Part shown: piece after piece, positions 8,161 through 17,396 of the stretch
Layout: each line of letters begins with the position of its first letter
How positions within the stretch are numbered: the first letter of the stretch is position 1
Assembly: GCA_963838495.1 (NCBI GenBank)
Contig: CAWIRC010000001.1
Span: forward strand, 1,798,001 to 1,862,000
Source of the DNA: JBEKIK01 sp963838495
GTDB taxonomy: Bacteria > Planctomycetota > Planctomycetia > Pirellulales > Thermoguttaceae
Direction: 5' to 3'
DNA length: 64,000 bases
Notes under the pieces: generated by a model
What the model was told of the DNA's origin: nothing
Database searches by the model: none
What the model saw: only the letters and a program-made list of their open reading frames with translations
Made by a program: the position numbers and the translations under genes

Positions 8161-8883
8161 ATGGTGAAAGAAATAATATTAATGGAAGAAGGGCGTATGT
8201 TTGGACTTCCTGTATGGCGGTTCGCTGATTTACGCCACGAAGTCCCTTGCATTTACGCTCCTCGCGAATTAGGTGATCGAAGCAACGATGAACGATCATG
8301 GATTAACGAGGAGCAGGTTAGGGCGCAAATTCGATCGTACGTCAAACCATGCCCCACATTAGATCTCGAAAAACTTGATCCGCGGGTCTATGCCCTTTAC
8401 ATACCTAAGTCTGAAGGGGACTTTAACTGGGTTTGTAGGGCTGTTTCAGAACAAGATGGTTATCCTGAAATAATTGTGCCGACAGAATTGACTTATCAAG
8501 CTTCAAGTGAAATTTCGTCCATTTGGAAAAACGCGAGACCACTTCACTTTTTGCAGGAAAGGGACCTCTTTAGCTCGTTAGAAGTTCCCTGGGTGTATTT
8601 ATTACGAGTTTACAGCTATTCACCATGTCTGTCGGTTTTCATCGGCGAATCGCAATCAATAATCGAAGGAGTTATCAAACAGACTTACGGTCTCGAAGAT
8701 TGCCATGTAATTTCTCTTCAGGAAGCGCTAAACACAGAGCAGAAAAATTGGGACGACTTATGGCGCATGTTTGCAGATCCAGAGCTCATTGGCCCTTTGT
8801 CTGAAGAAGAGAAGCAATCACGTGAGGAGTTTTTTGGAACAATAGAAAGAATCAAAGAACATTATAAGGGGAAGTTTCAGTGA
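8161..8883 (+). CDS. Unknown protein, 240 aa
   Basis: I recognise no family. It is soluble, with no signal peptide or membrane segment, and is rich in acidic and aromatic residues. Visible features are DLRHEVPCIYAPREL near the start, a central stretch with SGESQSII-like composition (FIGESQSIIEGVIKQTYG), and a charged C-terminal helix (SEEEKQSREEFFGTIERIKEHYKGKF). Base composition is clearly more AT-rich than neighbouring genes, and it lies between palindromic repeats and a secreted glycosidase, so recent acquisition is plausible. The start ATG follows a GGAGAAAA stretch at 8152-8159, an acceptable ribosome binding site. Confidence 0.6.
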   Translation: MVKEIILMEEGRMFGLPVWRFADLRHEVPCIYAPRELGDRSNDERSWINEEQVRAQIRSYVKPCPTLDLEKLDPRVYALYIPKSEGDFNWVCRAVSEQDGYPEIIVPTELTYQASSEISSIWKNARPLHFLQERDLFSSLEVPWVYLLRVYSYSPCLSVFIGESQSIIEGVIKQTYGLEDCHVISLQEALNTEQKNWDDLWRMFADPELIGPLSEEEKQSREEFFGTIERIKEHYKGKFQ

Positions 8884-8955
8884 CAGAGAGAATCCCGGGA
8901 AGGGGTTGCGGGGGTTACGAGGCACCATAATTCATGAAATTTTCCTGGGAATCAG

Positions 8956-10329
8956 ATGCATAAGAAGATTGATTTTTGTGTTTGTTTGCTGATTTTATTG
9001 ACTGCTGGTTGGTTTCCGGTTGAGGGCGCGGCGGGGGAGAGGGATTTTTCGGAGACGGTCAAGCGGTCGATAATGCGGGATTATCCGGGGATGCTGCATG
9101 AGCCCACCGGGGCGCTACGGCATCCGTTTATCACGCCCGGCAGCGTTTATGCGCGAGAGCTTTGGGATTGGGACTCGTGGCTGTCGGACGTGGCGCTTTG
9201 CCAGATCGTGCTCGACAAAGATCCGAATGCCGACAGGGCGAAGATGCTTTCTTACGGCCAGGGATGCGTGCGGAATTTTCTTGAGGCCGCCGAAGCGGAC
9301 GGAGCGATACCGATCAGGATAAAAGTGGCCGCGCCCTCGGCCAGTCAAGCGAGTCTACCGCTTACGACGAGCAGTTCTAATATCCATAAGCCGGTGCTGG
9401 CTCAACATGCGGCGTTTTTGGTCAAGCTCGACAATGGAAACGCGGAGTGGCTGCGCGAAGATTTTGCGACTCTTCAAGCATTCGAGAAGAACTACCGCGA
9501 GCACCAATATCATGCCGCTTCGGGCTTGTATTTTTGGAAGGACGATTTGGCCATCGGGGTGGATAACGATCCGGCGACTTTCTTCCGCCCGACGAATAGC
9601 TCGGCGTCGATTTTTCTGAACTGCCTGATGTTCAAAGAGCTCGAGGCGATGGCCTATTTGGCGCGATGCCTTAAATTGGAACAAGGCGTAAGCGACCTGT
9701 ATGAGCGGCAAGCCGAGGAGCTGAAAACAGCCATCCAGAAAAACTGTTGGGACGAGCGCGACGGCTTTTTTTATTCAGCCGATCTGAATCTGCGGCCGGT
9801 TACCAACGAACCCGGCATTTATCTGGGTTCGAAAATGGTTTTGCACAAAGGGCACCCGCGGGATTATGCTTGTCTGATCCAGCGTATTGAGGGATGGAGC
9901 GGATTTCTGGCCCTCTGGAGTGGCATCGCCACGGCGGAGCAGGCCAAACGCATGGTCGAGGAGCATCTGAAGAATCCCAAGACGCTCGGCTCGCCTTACG
10001 GGATCCGCACACTCTCGAAGATGGAGAAGATGTACGGGCTATATGCCAGCAGCAACCCATCGAATTGGAACGGACCCGTCTGGGGAATTTCCAACTATAT
10101 GGTTTTCAGAGGCCTGGTGAAATACGGATTTACGGATGAAGCCAAGGCAATGGCGGGGAAGACGATCGCACTTTTCGGCCAGGATTATGCGGCTAATGAC
10201 GCCCTGCATGAATACTATAATCCCGATACCGGTCAGCCGATCATGAATAAAGGTTTCCAGAACTGGAACTATCTGGTCATGAACATGATCGCTTGGATGG
10301 AAGGCAGAGCGGTCGTGGAGGAGTTTTGA
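8956..10329 (+). CDS. Secreted GH63/trehalase-like glycoside hydrolase
   Basis: 457 residues, signal peptide about 1-25 (CVCLLILLTAGWFPVEGAAG). The mature protein has the (alpha/alpha)6-barrel pattern of MGH1/GH63/GH37 enzymes: RELWDWDSWLSDVAL early, NDPATFFRPTNSSAS in the middle, then SPYGIRTLS, NWNGPVWGISNYMVFRGL and HEYYNPDTGQP near the end. The WDWDSW and NWNGPVW/HEYYNPDTG segments hold the expected acidic catalytic and substrate-binding residues. Likely substrates are alpha-glucosides or mannosyl/glucosylglycerate; the sequence does not decide. Its 3' end overlaps the convergent PEP-CTERM gene by 53 nt. Confidence 0.82.
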   Translation: MHKKIDFCVCLLILLTAGWFPVEGAAGERDFSETVKRSIMRDYPGMLHEPTGALRHPFITPGSVYARELWDWDSWLSDVALCQIVLDKDPNADRAKMLSYGQGCVRNFLEAAEADGAIPIRIKVAAPSASQASLPLTTSSSNIHKPVLAQHAAFLVKLDNGNAEWLREDFATLQAFEKNYREHQYHAASGLYFWKDDLAIGVDNDPATFFRPTNSSASIFLNCLMFKELEAMAYLARCLKLEQGVSDLYERQAEELKTAIQKNCWDERDGFFYSADLNLRPVTNEPGIYLGSKMVLHKGHPRDYACLIQRIEGWSGFLALWSGIATAEQAKRMVEEHLKNPKTLGSPYGIRTLSKMEKMYGLYASSNPSNWNGPVWGISNYMVFRGLVKYGFTDEAKAMAGKTIALFGQDYAANDALHEYYNPDTGQPIMNKGFQNWNYLVMNMIAWMEGRAVVEEF

Positions 10330-11428
10330 GCACCCTTCTTCGCCAAGAGTAGGTCAGCAAAGTAACAACAACAGTGCAGAGTAAGATAAGGGTAGATGGC
10401 TCGGGAATAGGCGTGAGTATGAAAGCATGTTCCTTACCGATGGCTTGATTATATCCGTACCCCACAATTTGACCGGCATTGTTAATATCTTGTGCATTTG
10501 TCAATATCCATCGGGATTGCGGATCGATCAGAGTGTTTAAGTCGACCATCGTCGAATCAGTGTGAAGAAACGCATGTTCGATGATGTTTTGGGTTATATA
10601 AGAAGAGCCCACGATCTGTCCTTTATCGTTTATCCCGGTCGCAATAGCCCACGTTCCGCCTAGAGTGCCGAGGTCAGTGATCACCGTGCCGCCATCGCTA
10701 TACAAGACAGCATGTTGACCGGCATTGCCGGTGGTATAGGCCTGGCCCACGATTTGCCCACTCTCGTTGATGTCGCATGCATGAGAGTCCGTTCCGCCGA
10801 GTGTGCCCAGATCGGTCTTAATCGAGCCGCTGTATAGGAAGGCATGTGAAACGCAGGTGGCCGTACAAGCCTCGCCTACGATTTGTGAATTATTGTTAAT
10901 TCGACCGGCACTACTGCTAACACCGCCTAGCGCGCCCAAATCGTCCATGGTAGAGCCGCTGTAAAGGAAGGCGTGTTCAGCAACGTTTCCGGCGATAGCG
11001 GCATGGCCCGCTATCTGCCCGTTATTATTGATTCCGCATGCATAACTGTTTCCTCCACCGAGTGTTCCCAGATCAGTCATTTTCGAATCGCTATAGAGAA
11101 AGGCATGATCACAATTGCCCGTAGAATCGGTTGAGTAACCCACGATTTGTCCGAGATCGTTAATATCTTGAGCTACGCTATTATAACCGTTGAGCGTGCC
11201 CAAATCAGTCATCATCAAACCACTGTAAAGAAAGGCATGAAACGCTCTATCAGCGTTGGTGTATGCCTCGCCCACAACTTCTCCTCTATTGTTGATAGCC
11301 CAAGCACGACTATAATTTCCGCCGAATGCTCCAAGGTCTGTAACTGTGTATTGCACGGTCGCTTGAGATGTAGTGCAAATTAAAAGGCTGATTAGCAACA
11401 TAATCAAGAGTAATAGCAATCGATTCAT
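10277..11428 (-). CDS. PEP-CTERM protein with HAF extracellular repeats
   Basis: About 383 residues from ATG 11428 (MNRLLLLLIMLL, a strong signal peptide). The frame opens further upstream, but that part looks non-coding. The body is six or seven copies of the HAF repeat, roughly 45 residues each, recognisable by HAFLYSGS, TDLGTLGG and INNNGQIVG. The C-terminus has the PEP-CTERM sorting signal: IPEPS, hydrophobic helix LILLCTVVVTLLTYSW and basic RRR. Exosortase would cleave it and attach the protein to the surface. Unusually, 18 further residues (ending KRSCS) follow the arginine cluster, and this tail lies in the overlap with the convergent hydrolase gene; loss of the original stop is a likely cause. 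Confidence 0.85.
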   Translation of the reverse strand: MNRLLLLLIMLLISLLICTTSQATVQYTVTDLGAFGGNYSRAWAINNRGEVVGEAYTNADRAFHAFLYSGLMMTDLGTLNGYNSVAQDINDLGQIVGYSTDSTGNCDHAFLYSDSKMTDLGTLGGGNSYACGINNNGQIAGHAAIAGNVAEHAFLYSGSTMDDLGALGGVSSSAGRINNNSQIVGEACTATCVSHAFLYSGSIKTDLGTLGGTDSHACDINESGQIVGQAYTTGNAGQHAVLYSDGGTVITDLGTLGGTWAIATGINDKGQIVGSSYITQNIIEHAFLHTDSTMVDLNTLIDPQSRWILTNAQDINNAGQIVGYGYNQAIGKEHAFILTPIPEPSTLILLCTVVVTLLTYSWRRRVLKTPPRPLCLPSKRSCS

Positions 11429-11784
11429 CGCATAATTTCCTTGTTGTTTCGTAGGATTGGAATAAATGGAAGAAAGAATCAAAACACCAGAAGAGTTCTG
11501 GCATTTGTCTCGAGGCCAGCTTAATTTTCGCCGAACAAGAGTGTACCCAATGACCTCAGTTGTCCCGAGTGTCAAGTTATAAGGTACAGAAGCTGCCTCA
11601 CATGATATTCAGTAGATAGTATATAATTAACCATCTTAGAATAGCATGGATTCTGAAAATGTCAATAGGCTATCAGCGAGGACACAACGGGACACGATGA
11701 GATCGGAAGACTTTGATTGACCTCTTCATGTATTGTGGCACGAACGCGTGTGGCACCGGTTCAAGAACCGGCGCCACCTACATG
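11429..11784. other. Intergenic region upstream of HAF gene, with palindrome 11750-11777
   Basis: AT-rich leader and promoter region for the leftward HAF gene, then the 3' flank of the KAS III-like gene. At 11750-11777 lies an inverted repeat with arms GTGGCACCGGTTC and GAACCGGCGCCAC (one mismatch, loop AA), which could terminate the KAS III transcript or be a copy of the element at 7835. No ORF accepted. Confidence 0.5.
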
Positions 11785-12917
11785 CTACCATCGCACGAGA
11801 AATCCGCCCGACATCCACTTGCTCGATTCCTCGACATAGACGGCGATCAAGTCGCCGGGCTTGAAGCTGCCTGCCCGGGCCATGCGGTCGAACTGCACCA
11901 GGCTTGCCGCCCCGCCGCAATAGCCGAACTCGGAGATCAAGAACGGCATTCTTGGTTCGATATCCGTGCCAAAAATGCGGCGGGCAAAGTCCCGATGCTT
12001 GTCCGAGATGAAATGTTGACCTGGGAAAGGCAAGATGAATACGGCGATATCATCGGCATCGTAGTGGCAGGCGTCGAGCATGTGCCGCAGCCCCAAGAGG
12101 TCCAGTTCACCGCCCTGGCTGGCTACTTTCGCGACGTCTTGCCACAAATGATGACGACCCGTTTCGTAGATAGCCACAATATATGGAGTAGGCAGGTGGG
12201 CGAGATCGGGACCGGGCTGCGCCCAAGCTCCATGGTCATTCCCGGCGATTGGCCGACTCCGACCGACTCCACGTAGGCATCGAGCATTTCGGGGTGCTTG
12301 TGGTCCTGCCCGTCGCGGCCGAGGACCAGTGCCCCTGCTCCGTCCGAGAGCATCCATCGCAGCGTAAGATGCTCGAGGGTGACGCGAGGGCTGTTGTAAA
12401 ACTCGCTGCGGAGAAAAATGGACGACAACTGCGAATAGGCCACCAGCGCCCTGGCATATCGTCCTTGGCGGAGCATGTCGAGCGCGATCTGGATCGCTTT
12501 GGGTACGCCGGTGCAATTCGAGTGAATCTCCATCTCGGTGCAGCGGCGGATGCCCAGCCGCTCTTGAAGCATCGAGCTGGTCGGGGGGGTGAGGCAGTCC
12601 GGGGCAGGGCTGGAAAAAATGAGAAGGTCGATCTCCTCGGGGTCCAGTCCTGCCGCATCCAGGGCCAGGCGCGACGCCTTTTCAGCCAGTGAAGCATTGG
12701 TCTCCGTCTGCCGGCGGGTGTGCGGATCGATGGCAAAGTGCCGGTTCTTGACGCCGCTGCGCAAAAGCAGCCGCTCGCGGAACTGATCGAGCCGCGAGGC
12801 CAGGCGATCGTTCAGCCCTTCCAAGCGTCCGAGCACGTCTTCCACCCGGTCGGCCGCCACCGGCTCGCCCGGCAGGTAGGAACCACTACCTAAAACGCTG
12901 ATCGGTGAGCCTTCCAC
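11785..12917 (-). CDS. 3-oxoacyl-ACP synthase III-like thiolase-fold enzyme, frameshifted
   Basis: Two overlapping frames make one protein of about 377 residues. The first part has SGVKNRHFAID, LLIFSSPAPD and the active-site cysteine in HSNCTGVPKA (C135 from the GTG start); the second has FPGQHF and FGYCGGAASLVQFD, the C-terminal half of a KAS III/OleA fold. The frame changes at about 12222-12224, in a CCC run: one missing base would restore ELGAQPGPDL. GTG 12917 is chosen because GAGGGGG lies 8 nt upstream. The family condenses acyl-CoA with acyl-ACP or a second acyl chain. Either a sequencing indel or a young pseudogene. Confidence 0.75.
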
Positions 12918-13155
12918 GGTGTTTCCCCCTCTTGCGCAACTCGGGTAGCGATGATTCTTAGTAAAGCACAGCGATTGCCATTCTACGATAAACATGACCG
13001 GCCGAATAGTGCAGGAGATGAAAATCAGTCCAAAGCAAGTCTTTCCAGGATTGGCGGCCGACGCATCCGGGACCTTGTATCACGGCTTGTCTGCCCCTTA
13101 TAATCCGCCTACCCGATGTTTGAGCATTCATAAAGATGTCACGTAGACGTGAAAC

Positions 13156-14043
13156 ATGAGCTCAGTCACTTTCTGCATCGTCGATGTTTTTGCCGAGGAA
13201 AAATACGCCGGCAATCAATTGGCGGTCTTCCGGGGCGGCATCGGGCTGGCCGACGCCGAAATGCAGCGCATCGCCCGGGAAATGAATTTCTCGGAAACCA
13301 CGTTCATTCTTTCCGAAACCCAGCGCGACGGCGGTTTCGACGTGCGGATCTTCACGCCCCGCGAGGAAGTGCCATTCGCCGGCCATCCCACCTTGGGCAC
13401 CGCACATATAATTCGGCATGAAATTATGCACGTCGCCGCCGGCAAGATCGTGCTGAATTTGAAAGCCGGGCAAATTCCTGTAACCTTTGGCAACGACGCC
13501 GGCCAGGAAGACATATATTGGATGAAGCAGATCGAGCCGGTTTTCGGCCGCCGATTCGACCCGGGAATCATTGCGGCGGTCCTGAATTTGAAACATAGCG
13601 ATATCGACGGACGCTTTCCAATCGAAGAAGTCTCAACCGGCCTCCCCTTTATTATTGTGCCGCTTCGCGGCCTGGATGCGTTGCAGCGGGCCAGGGTGGA
13701 TAAAGACAAGTATTTCGCCTTGATTCAGGACAGTTGGGCAAAATCCATCGCCATTTTTTGCCCCCAGCCGCACAAACCGGAAAACCACGTAAGCGTCCGC
13801 ATGTTCGGCGATTATTACGGCGTGCCCGAGGACCCGGCCACCGGCAGCGGCAACGGATGTCTGGCGGCATATCTTGTGCGGCATCGCTTTTGGGGGCAAA
13901 ATATAATCGACGTCCGCGCCGAGCAAGGATACGAAATCGGCCGGCCCTCGCTGTTGCTATTGAAAGCCGAGGAAATAGATGGAAAAATAAACGTAACCGT
14001 CGGCGGCAGGGCAATCACGATAGCATCAGGCCGGTTCGTGTAA
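13156..14043 (+). CDS. PhzF-family isomerase/epimerase
   Basis: 295 residues, the family's usual length. N-terminal IVDVFAEEKYAGNQLAVF, the catalytic glutamate E47 in MNFSETTF, the loop EVPFAGHPTLGTAH and the C-terminal EDPATGSGNGCLAAYL are all diagnostic of the diaminopimelate epimerase-like PhzF fold. Apart from phenazine producers, most members have unknown substrates, and no phenazine genes are nearby, so a general isomerase label is safest. The gene is followed after 16 nt by trmO, suggesting a two-gene operon. Confidence 0.92.
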   Translation: MSSVTFCIVDVFAEEKYAGNQLAVFRGGIGLADAEMQRIAREMNFSETTFILSETQRDGGFDVRIFTPREEVPFAGHPTLGTAHIIRHEIMHVAAGKIVLNLKAGQIPVTFGNDAGQEDIYWMKQIEPVFGRRFDPGIIAAVLNLKHSDIDGRFPIEEVSTGLPFIIVPLRGLDALQRARVDKDKYFALIQDSWAKSIAIFCPQPHKPENHVSVRMFGDYYGVPEDPATGSGNGCLAAYLVRHRFWGQNIIDVRAEQGYEIGRPSLLLLKAEEIDGKINVTVGGRAITIASGRFV

Positions 14044-14059
14044 TAATTGGAATGCAAAC

Positions 14060-14542
14060 ATGAAAATCGAAATCCGCGCAATCGGCGTTGTTCGTTCGCC
14101 CTTCAAGGAGCAACAAGGCACGCCTATACAGCCGGTTTATGCTAAAAATACGCGGGCGCGGGTGGAAATCCTGGAGCCCTACCGCGCGGCGCTGAAAGAT
14201 TTGGACGGATTTTCGCGGGTGTGGCTGATCTACTATTTCGACCGGGCAAAAACCTGGGAGCCGCTGGTCGTGCCGTATAAAGACGTTCGCCGGCGCGGAT
14301 TATTCGCCACCAGGGCCCCGGCAAGACCCAACGCCATCGGAATTTCGGCGGTAAAACTCCTTTCGGTCGAAGAAGGGGCGATAGAAGTTGAAGAAGTCGA
14401 TATTCTCGACGGCACGCCGGTGCTGGATATAAAGCCCTACGTGCCCGAGTTCGATTCATACCCAAATGAAAAGGCCGGCTGGCTCGAAAACGACTCGGTC
14501 GCCAAAAAAACCGCGGACGAGCGCTTTGATAAGGATCGATGA
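14060..14542 (+). CDS. trmO: tRNA (t6A37 N6)-methyltransferase TrmO (TsaA/YaeB, UPF0066)
   Basis: 160 residues forming the beta-barrel UPF0066 domain. Diagnostic segments are IGVVRSPFKE at the start, DLDGFSRVWLIYYF, GLFATRAPARPNAIGIS and DILDGTPVLDIKPY. TrmO uses S-adenosylmethionine to methylate N6 of threonylcarbamoyladenosine at position 37 of certain tRNAs. It lacks the extra C-terminal domain of the E. coli enzyme, as do many shorter homologues; some of those act on other substrates. Downstream of phzF on the same strand. Confidence 0.85.
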   Translation: MKIEIRAIGVVRSPFKEQQGTPIQPVYAKNTRARVEILEPYRAALKDLDGFSRVWLIYYFDRAKTWEPLVVPYKDVRRRGLFATRAPARPNAIGISAVKLLSVEEGAIEVEEVDILDGTPVLDIKPYVPEFDSYPNEKAGWLENDSVAKKTADERFDKDR

Positions 14543-14622
14543 TAACATTGACGAAAATCTTATCCAAAAAATAAAAATACAATTATGGTAAAAGGTTATA
14601 ATAACATATTCTCGACAAATCA

Positions 14623-14659
14623 GCCCTCACCCTAGCCCTCTCCCAAAGGGAGAGGGGAC
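14623..14659 (-). repeat. Palindromic repeat, family A copy
   Basis: Reverse-orientation copy: GCCCTCACCCTAG followed by the stem CCCTCTCCC-AAA-GGGAGAGGG. Placed between trmO and the DUF3795 gene, where it may also act as a transcription terminator. Confidence 0.85.
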
Positions 14660-14734
14660 TTTTGGGATAGGTTCTAACTATAATCCGCATACGCCGGGAA
14701 AAACCCGGCGAAAAAATTAGCCCGGAGGTTCAAT

Positions 14735-15100
14735 ATGAAAGCAAATGAATTGGTCGCCTATTGCGGCCTGACCTGCCAAGGCTGCCCAATCTATTGGGCG
14801 ACGCGGGAAGACGATCCCGAGAAAAAAATGAAAATGAGGATCGCCATCGCCCGGCTCGGCCAGGAACATTACGGCGTGACGATGCGGCCCGAGGAAATCA
14901 CCGACTGCGATGGATGCAATGCCAAAAACGGTAGAATCTATTCCGGCTGCAATCAATGCGAAATCAGGATCTGCGCAAGGGAGCGGAAGGTCGAAACCTG
15001 CGCCCATTGCCCGGACTACGCCTGCGAAAAGCTGCAAAAGTCTTTCGCCTCCGAGCCCAGTTCGAAAATAAAACTCGAAGTCATTAGAAGCGCGATTTGA
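14735..15100 (+). CDS. DUF3795 cysteine-rich protein
   Basis: 121 residues with about 14 cysteines arranged as CGLTCQGCPIYW, CDGCNA, SGCNQCEIRICARER and CAHCPDYACEKLQ. This is the DUF3795 signature, thought to bind metal or an iron-sulfur cluster; no function is established. A clear GGAGG (14726-14730) precedes the ATG. It is the first gene of a three-gene operon with a PPOX-type flavoprotein (6 nt downstream) and a small-molecule methyltransferase-like membrane protein. Confidence 0.85.
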   Translation: MKANELVAYCGLTCQGCPIYWATREDDPEKKMKMRIAIARLGQEHYGVTMRPEEITDCDGCNAKNGRIYSGCNQCEIRICARERKVETCAHCPDYACEKLQKSFASEPSSKIKLEVIRSAI

Positions 15101-15106
15101 ACGGCA

Positions 15107-15565
15107 ATGAGAAAGAGCAACCTTGAAATACGCGATAAGGGCCTCATTGCGCAAATCATGGAGAAGGCCCAAGTTTGCAGACTGGGGCTATGCAAGGACA
15201 ACAAGCCTTACATCGTGCCGGTGAACTTCGCTTACGACGGCACCCGCATTTATTTCCACACGGCTCTCGAAGGCATGAAAATAGATTACTTCATGGCCAA
15301 TAAACAAGTTTGCTTCGAGGTCGAACAGGACGTAAAGATTATTCCGAATGCCGATGAGGCTTGCAAATGGGAAACTCATTATAAAAGCGTAATCGGATTC
15401 GGCGCGGTCGAGGAAATCCTCGATCCCACGCTCAAAATCGAGGCGCTAAACAAAATCATGGAACATTATTCCGGCAGGCAGTGGGATTTCAACCCGCAAA
15501 CCACCGCAAAAACAAGGCTGTGGGCAATAACCATTGAAGAAATCACCGGCAAGGCCTATCCGTGA
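15107..15565 (+). CDS. Pyridoxamine 5'-phosphate oxidase-family (NimA-like) flavin protein
   Basis: 152 residues forming a split-barrel FMN-binding fold: AQVCRLGLCKDNKPYIVPVNFAYD, then IYFHTALEGMKIDY and VCFEVEQD, and WETHYKSVIGFGAVEEI. This pattern is typical of the Nim/PPOX-like subgroup, which includes nitroimidazole reductases and general flavin reductases; I would not assign pyridoxamine phosphate oxidase activity. In an operon after the DUF3795 gene, with the stop overlapping or nearly touching the next gene. Confidence 0.85.
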   Translation: MRKSNLEIRDKGLIAQIMEKAQVCRLGLCKDNKPYIVPVNFAYDGTRIYFHTALEGMKIDYFMANKQVCFEVEQDVKIIPNADEACKWETHYKSVIGFGAVEEILDPTLKIEALNKIMEHYSGRQWDFNPQTTAKTRLWAITIEEITGKAYP

Positions 15566-15579
15566 CACAAGGAAAAGCC

Positions 15580-16128
15580 ATGGGTGAAAAATTAACCGGT
15601 TTCATCGTACGACAGTCAGCCGCAAAACGTTCCATGCTATATATAGTGCTAACGTTATTACTCGCCGCGCCGTTGTTTCTTGCCGTTATTCCGGCCTTGT
15701 TGGGCTTATTAAGCCATCACATCGCGAGATACATGATGATTCCTCTGCCGCGCGGCACGGAAATTACAATTGGCGTAATCGTCCTGGTTTTCGGGCTGTT
15801 TTTCATTCTCTGGTCGTTATATTCATTCTGGTTCATCGGCAAAGGGACTCCACTTCCTTTTGTGGCGACTTCAAAGTTAATCACCAGCGGCCCGTTCAGA
15901 TACACCCGCAATCCCCTTAAGCTTGGGGCATTCAGCTATTACTTCGGCCTGGGAACCATCTGCGATTGTTTATCCACTGGATTAATCATGTTTATAATAC
16001 CCATTTGTTTGGGCATTATTTATCATAAAAAGGTCGAGGAAAAAGAATTGCTCGAAAGGTTTGGCCAGGAATACGCAGAATATCGCCGCCGCACTTCGTT
16101 TCTCATTCCCTGGCCGCCGAAGAAATAA
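15580..16128 (+). CDS. Isoprenylcysteine carboxylmethyltransferase-like membrane protein
   Basis: About 182 residues from ATG 15580, preceded by AAGGAAAAG; a GTG at 15562 overlapping the upstream stop is an alternative. Three or four TM helices (about 22-44, 64-86, 115-138), followed by the ICMT/PEMT-type motif GPFRYTRNPLKLGAF and the C-terminal EEKELLERFGQEYAEYRRR. The family binds S-adenosylmethionine within a helical bundle and methylates carboxyl groups or lipids. Third gene of the operon; how a DUF3795 protein, a flavin protein and this enzyme cooperate is not known. Confidence 0.8.
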   Translation: MGEKLTGFIVRQSAAKRSMLYIVLTLLLAAPLFLAVIPALLGLLSHHIARYMMIPLPRGTEITIGVIVLVFGLFFILWSLYSFWFIGKGTPLPFVATSKLITSGPFRYTRNPLKLGAFSYYFGLGTICDCLSTGLIMFIIPICLGIIYHKKVEEKELLERFGQEYAEYRRRTSFLIPWPPKK

Positions 16129-16162
16129 AAAAAGCGGCCCCTTTCGTCTCGAGCCGCCTTTA
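16124..16162 (-). terminator. Rho-independent terminator, probably for the TPR gene
   Basis: On the minus strand a GCGGC ... GCCGC stem, extended by A-T pairs, is followed by a run of seven T. It lies 40 nt beyond the stop of the leftward TPR gene and just after the convergent methyltransferase gene, so it may serve both strands. Confidence 0.65.
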
Positions 16163-16203
16163 TCGCATTTCAAAACCGCTGATTTCAGCCGCCGGGAAGA
16201 TTT

Positions 16204-17067
16204 TCATGGAACCGGCTTATTTGCCCCAGGCACGGGTTGGGCATCGGCCGGTTTTTCTCCGCCGCCAGATTGCCCGGAATCGGCGGGTTTCTCGGTTTTT
16301 TCCTCCGGCTTGCTTGCCTCGCCCGTGTTATCGGTCTTCCCGGCTTTTTTTCCCTCGCCCAACAAGTCGCTTTTAATCCCGGGCGTGAAAACCGGCCCTT
16401 CCTCGGGCACTTTCTCAAGATCGGTATTCCCGCGGGGAGGCTGCGTAAACGTAGGCTTGGGTTCAAACCGGGCGAATTTGTCGTAGACTTCCTTGGTCGA
16501 TGTCCGCTTCAGATCATCCAAGCGGCGCGTGGACATCCGGGCATAGATCGAGTCGGGCCACTGGGTAGTCACTTGTGTATAAGAATTAATCGCCGTATCC
16601 AGTTTACCCATCGCTTCCCAGGCCTTGGCAAGCCCGAAAGCAGCCTGGGCTCGCAAAGTGGGCGAGGTGCTTTGCGCAACGGCCCTCTGATATAGTTCCA
16701 CCGCCTTGTTCAATTGTTGATTGGCGGTAGGTTTGTTTACGAAGAGCATATTGCAGCCTTGGGCAAGCAGCACATCGGCCGCCATGATATCGGCCGCCGG
16801 CGCGGCCCGAGAACCGGGGTTGTCTTCCGCGACTTTTTCCAGCGCCGCGGGATTGCCCTCGTTAAATGCCATGAAAAACTGCGTCCAGGCCTTGCTGGCC
16901 GAGGACGCCGATTCGCTAGTCCACCAGAGGGCGAAGATCGCCGCCAAGATGAGCACGATTATCACCGCCAAGATGGCGTTCTGAAAGGGTTTTATCGCAA
17001 TGTACGTCTGGTTGAGCCATTCGGCCAGTGCATTTTGATGCAGCTTGTGCCGTTCTTCGCTTTTCAT
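16204..17067 (-). CDS. Membrane-anchored tetratricopeptide protein (YfgM-like)
   Basis: 287 residues. A cytoplasmic N-terminus (LAEWLNQTYIAIKPFQN), one TM at about 31-49 (AILAVIIVLILAAIFALWW) and an external or periplasmic part with two TPR-like motifs (AAADIMAADVLLAQG, TLRAQAAFGLAKAWEAMGKLDTAINSYTQV). The last 70 residues are low complexity, rich in Pro, Gly, Lys and Glu. YfgM-type proteins assist secreted protein folding; planctomycete homologues of this layout are common but untested. Stands alone, divergent from the uvrD-like gene. Confidence 0.8.
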   Translation of the reverse strand: MKSEERHKLHQNALAEWLNQTYIAIKPFQNAILAVIIVLILAAIFALWWTSESASSASKAWTQFFMAFNEGNPAALEKVAEDNPGSRAAPAADIMAADVLLAQGCNMLFVNKPTANQQLNKAVELYQRAVAQSTSPTLRAQAAFGLAKAWEAMGKLDTAINSYTQVTTQWPDSIYARMSTRRLDDLKRTSTKEVYDKFARFEPKPTFTQPPRGNTDLEKVPEEGPVFTPGIKSDLLGEGKKAGKTDNTGEASKPEEKTEKPADSGQSGGGEKPADAQPVPGANKPVP

Positions 17068-17286
17068 ATCTTCTTACCTTTTTTAATGGAGGTTTATCTT
17101 AATCCGCCAAATAATATCCATTTAAACACGGATAAAGAAGTATAAATCCTTGCTCTAAAAATCGCAAGGTCTGGAAAACCGCGGCAAAAATCCCGCTTGA
17201 ATCGATATATCAAGAGCCGTCTACCCCATAAGAGCCCCGGCAGACGGGAACCCGGGCAGCCAATCGCCTTATGATTCGCGAGCAGG

Positions 17287-17316
17287 TTGACAGCGCCCGT
17301 AATGCTCCCTCATAAT
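17287..17316 (+). promoter_or_regulatory. Sigma-70-type promoter upstream of helicase gene
   Basis: A consensus -35 TTGACA (17287-17292) and -10 CATAAT (17311-17316) are separated by 18 bases, about 80 bp before the chosen start. The rest of the 329-bp gap between the TPR gene and the helicase (17068-17396) shows no ORF. Confidence 0.6.
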
Positions 17317-17396
17317 CCTTGTCTTATTGGATTATTTCCACATTGGATTTCCATGCGTCATCAAATCCTTCGACCCTCGCCCTTACCCCCGCCTAC

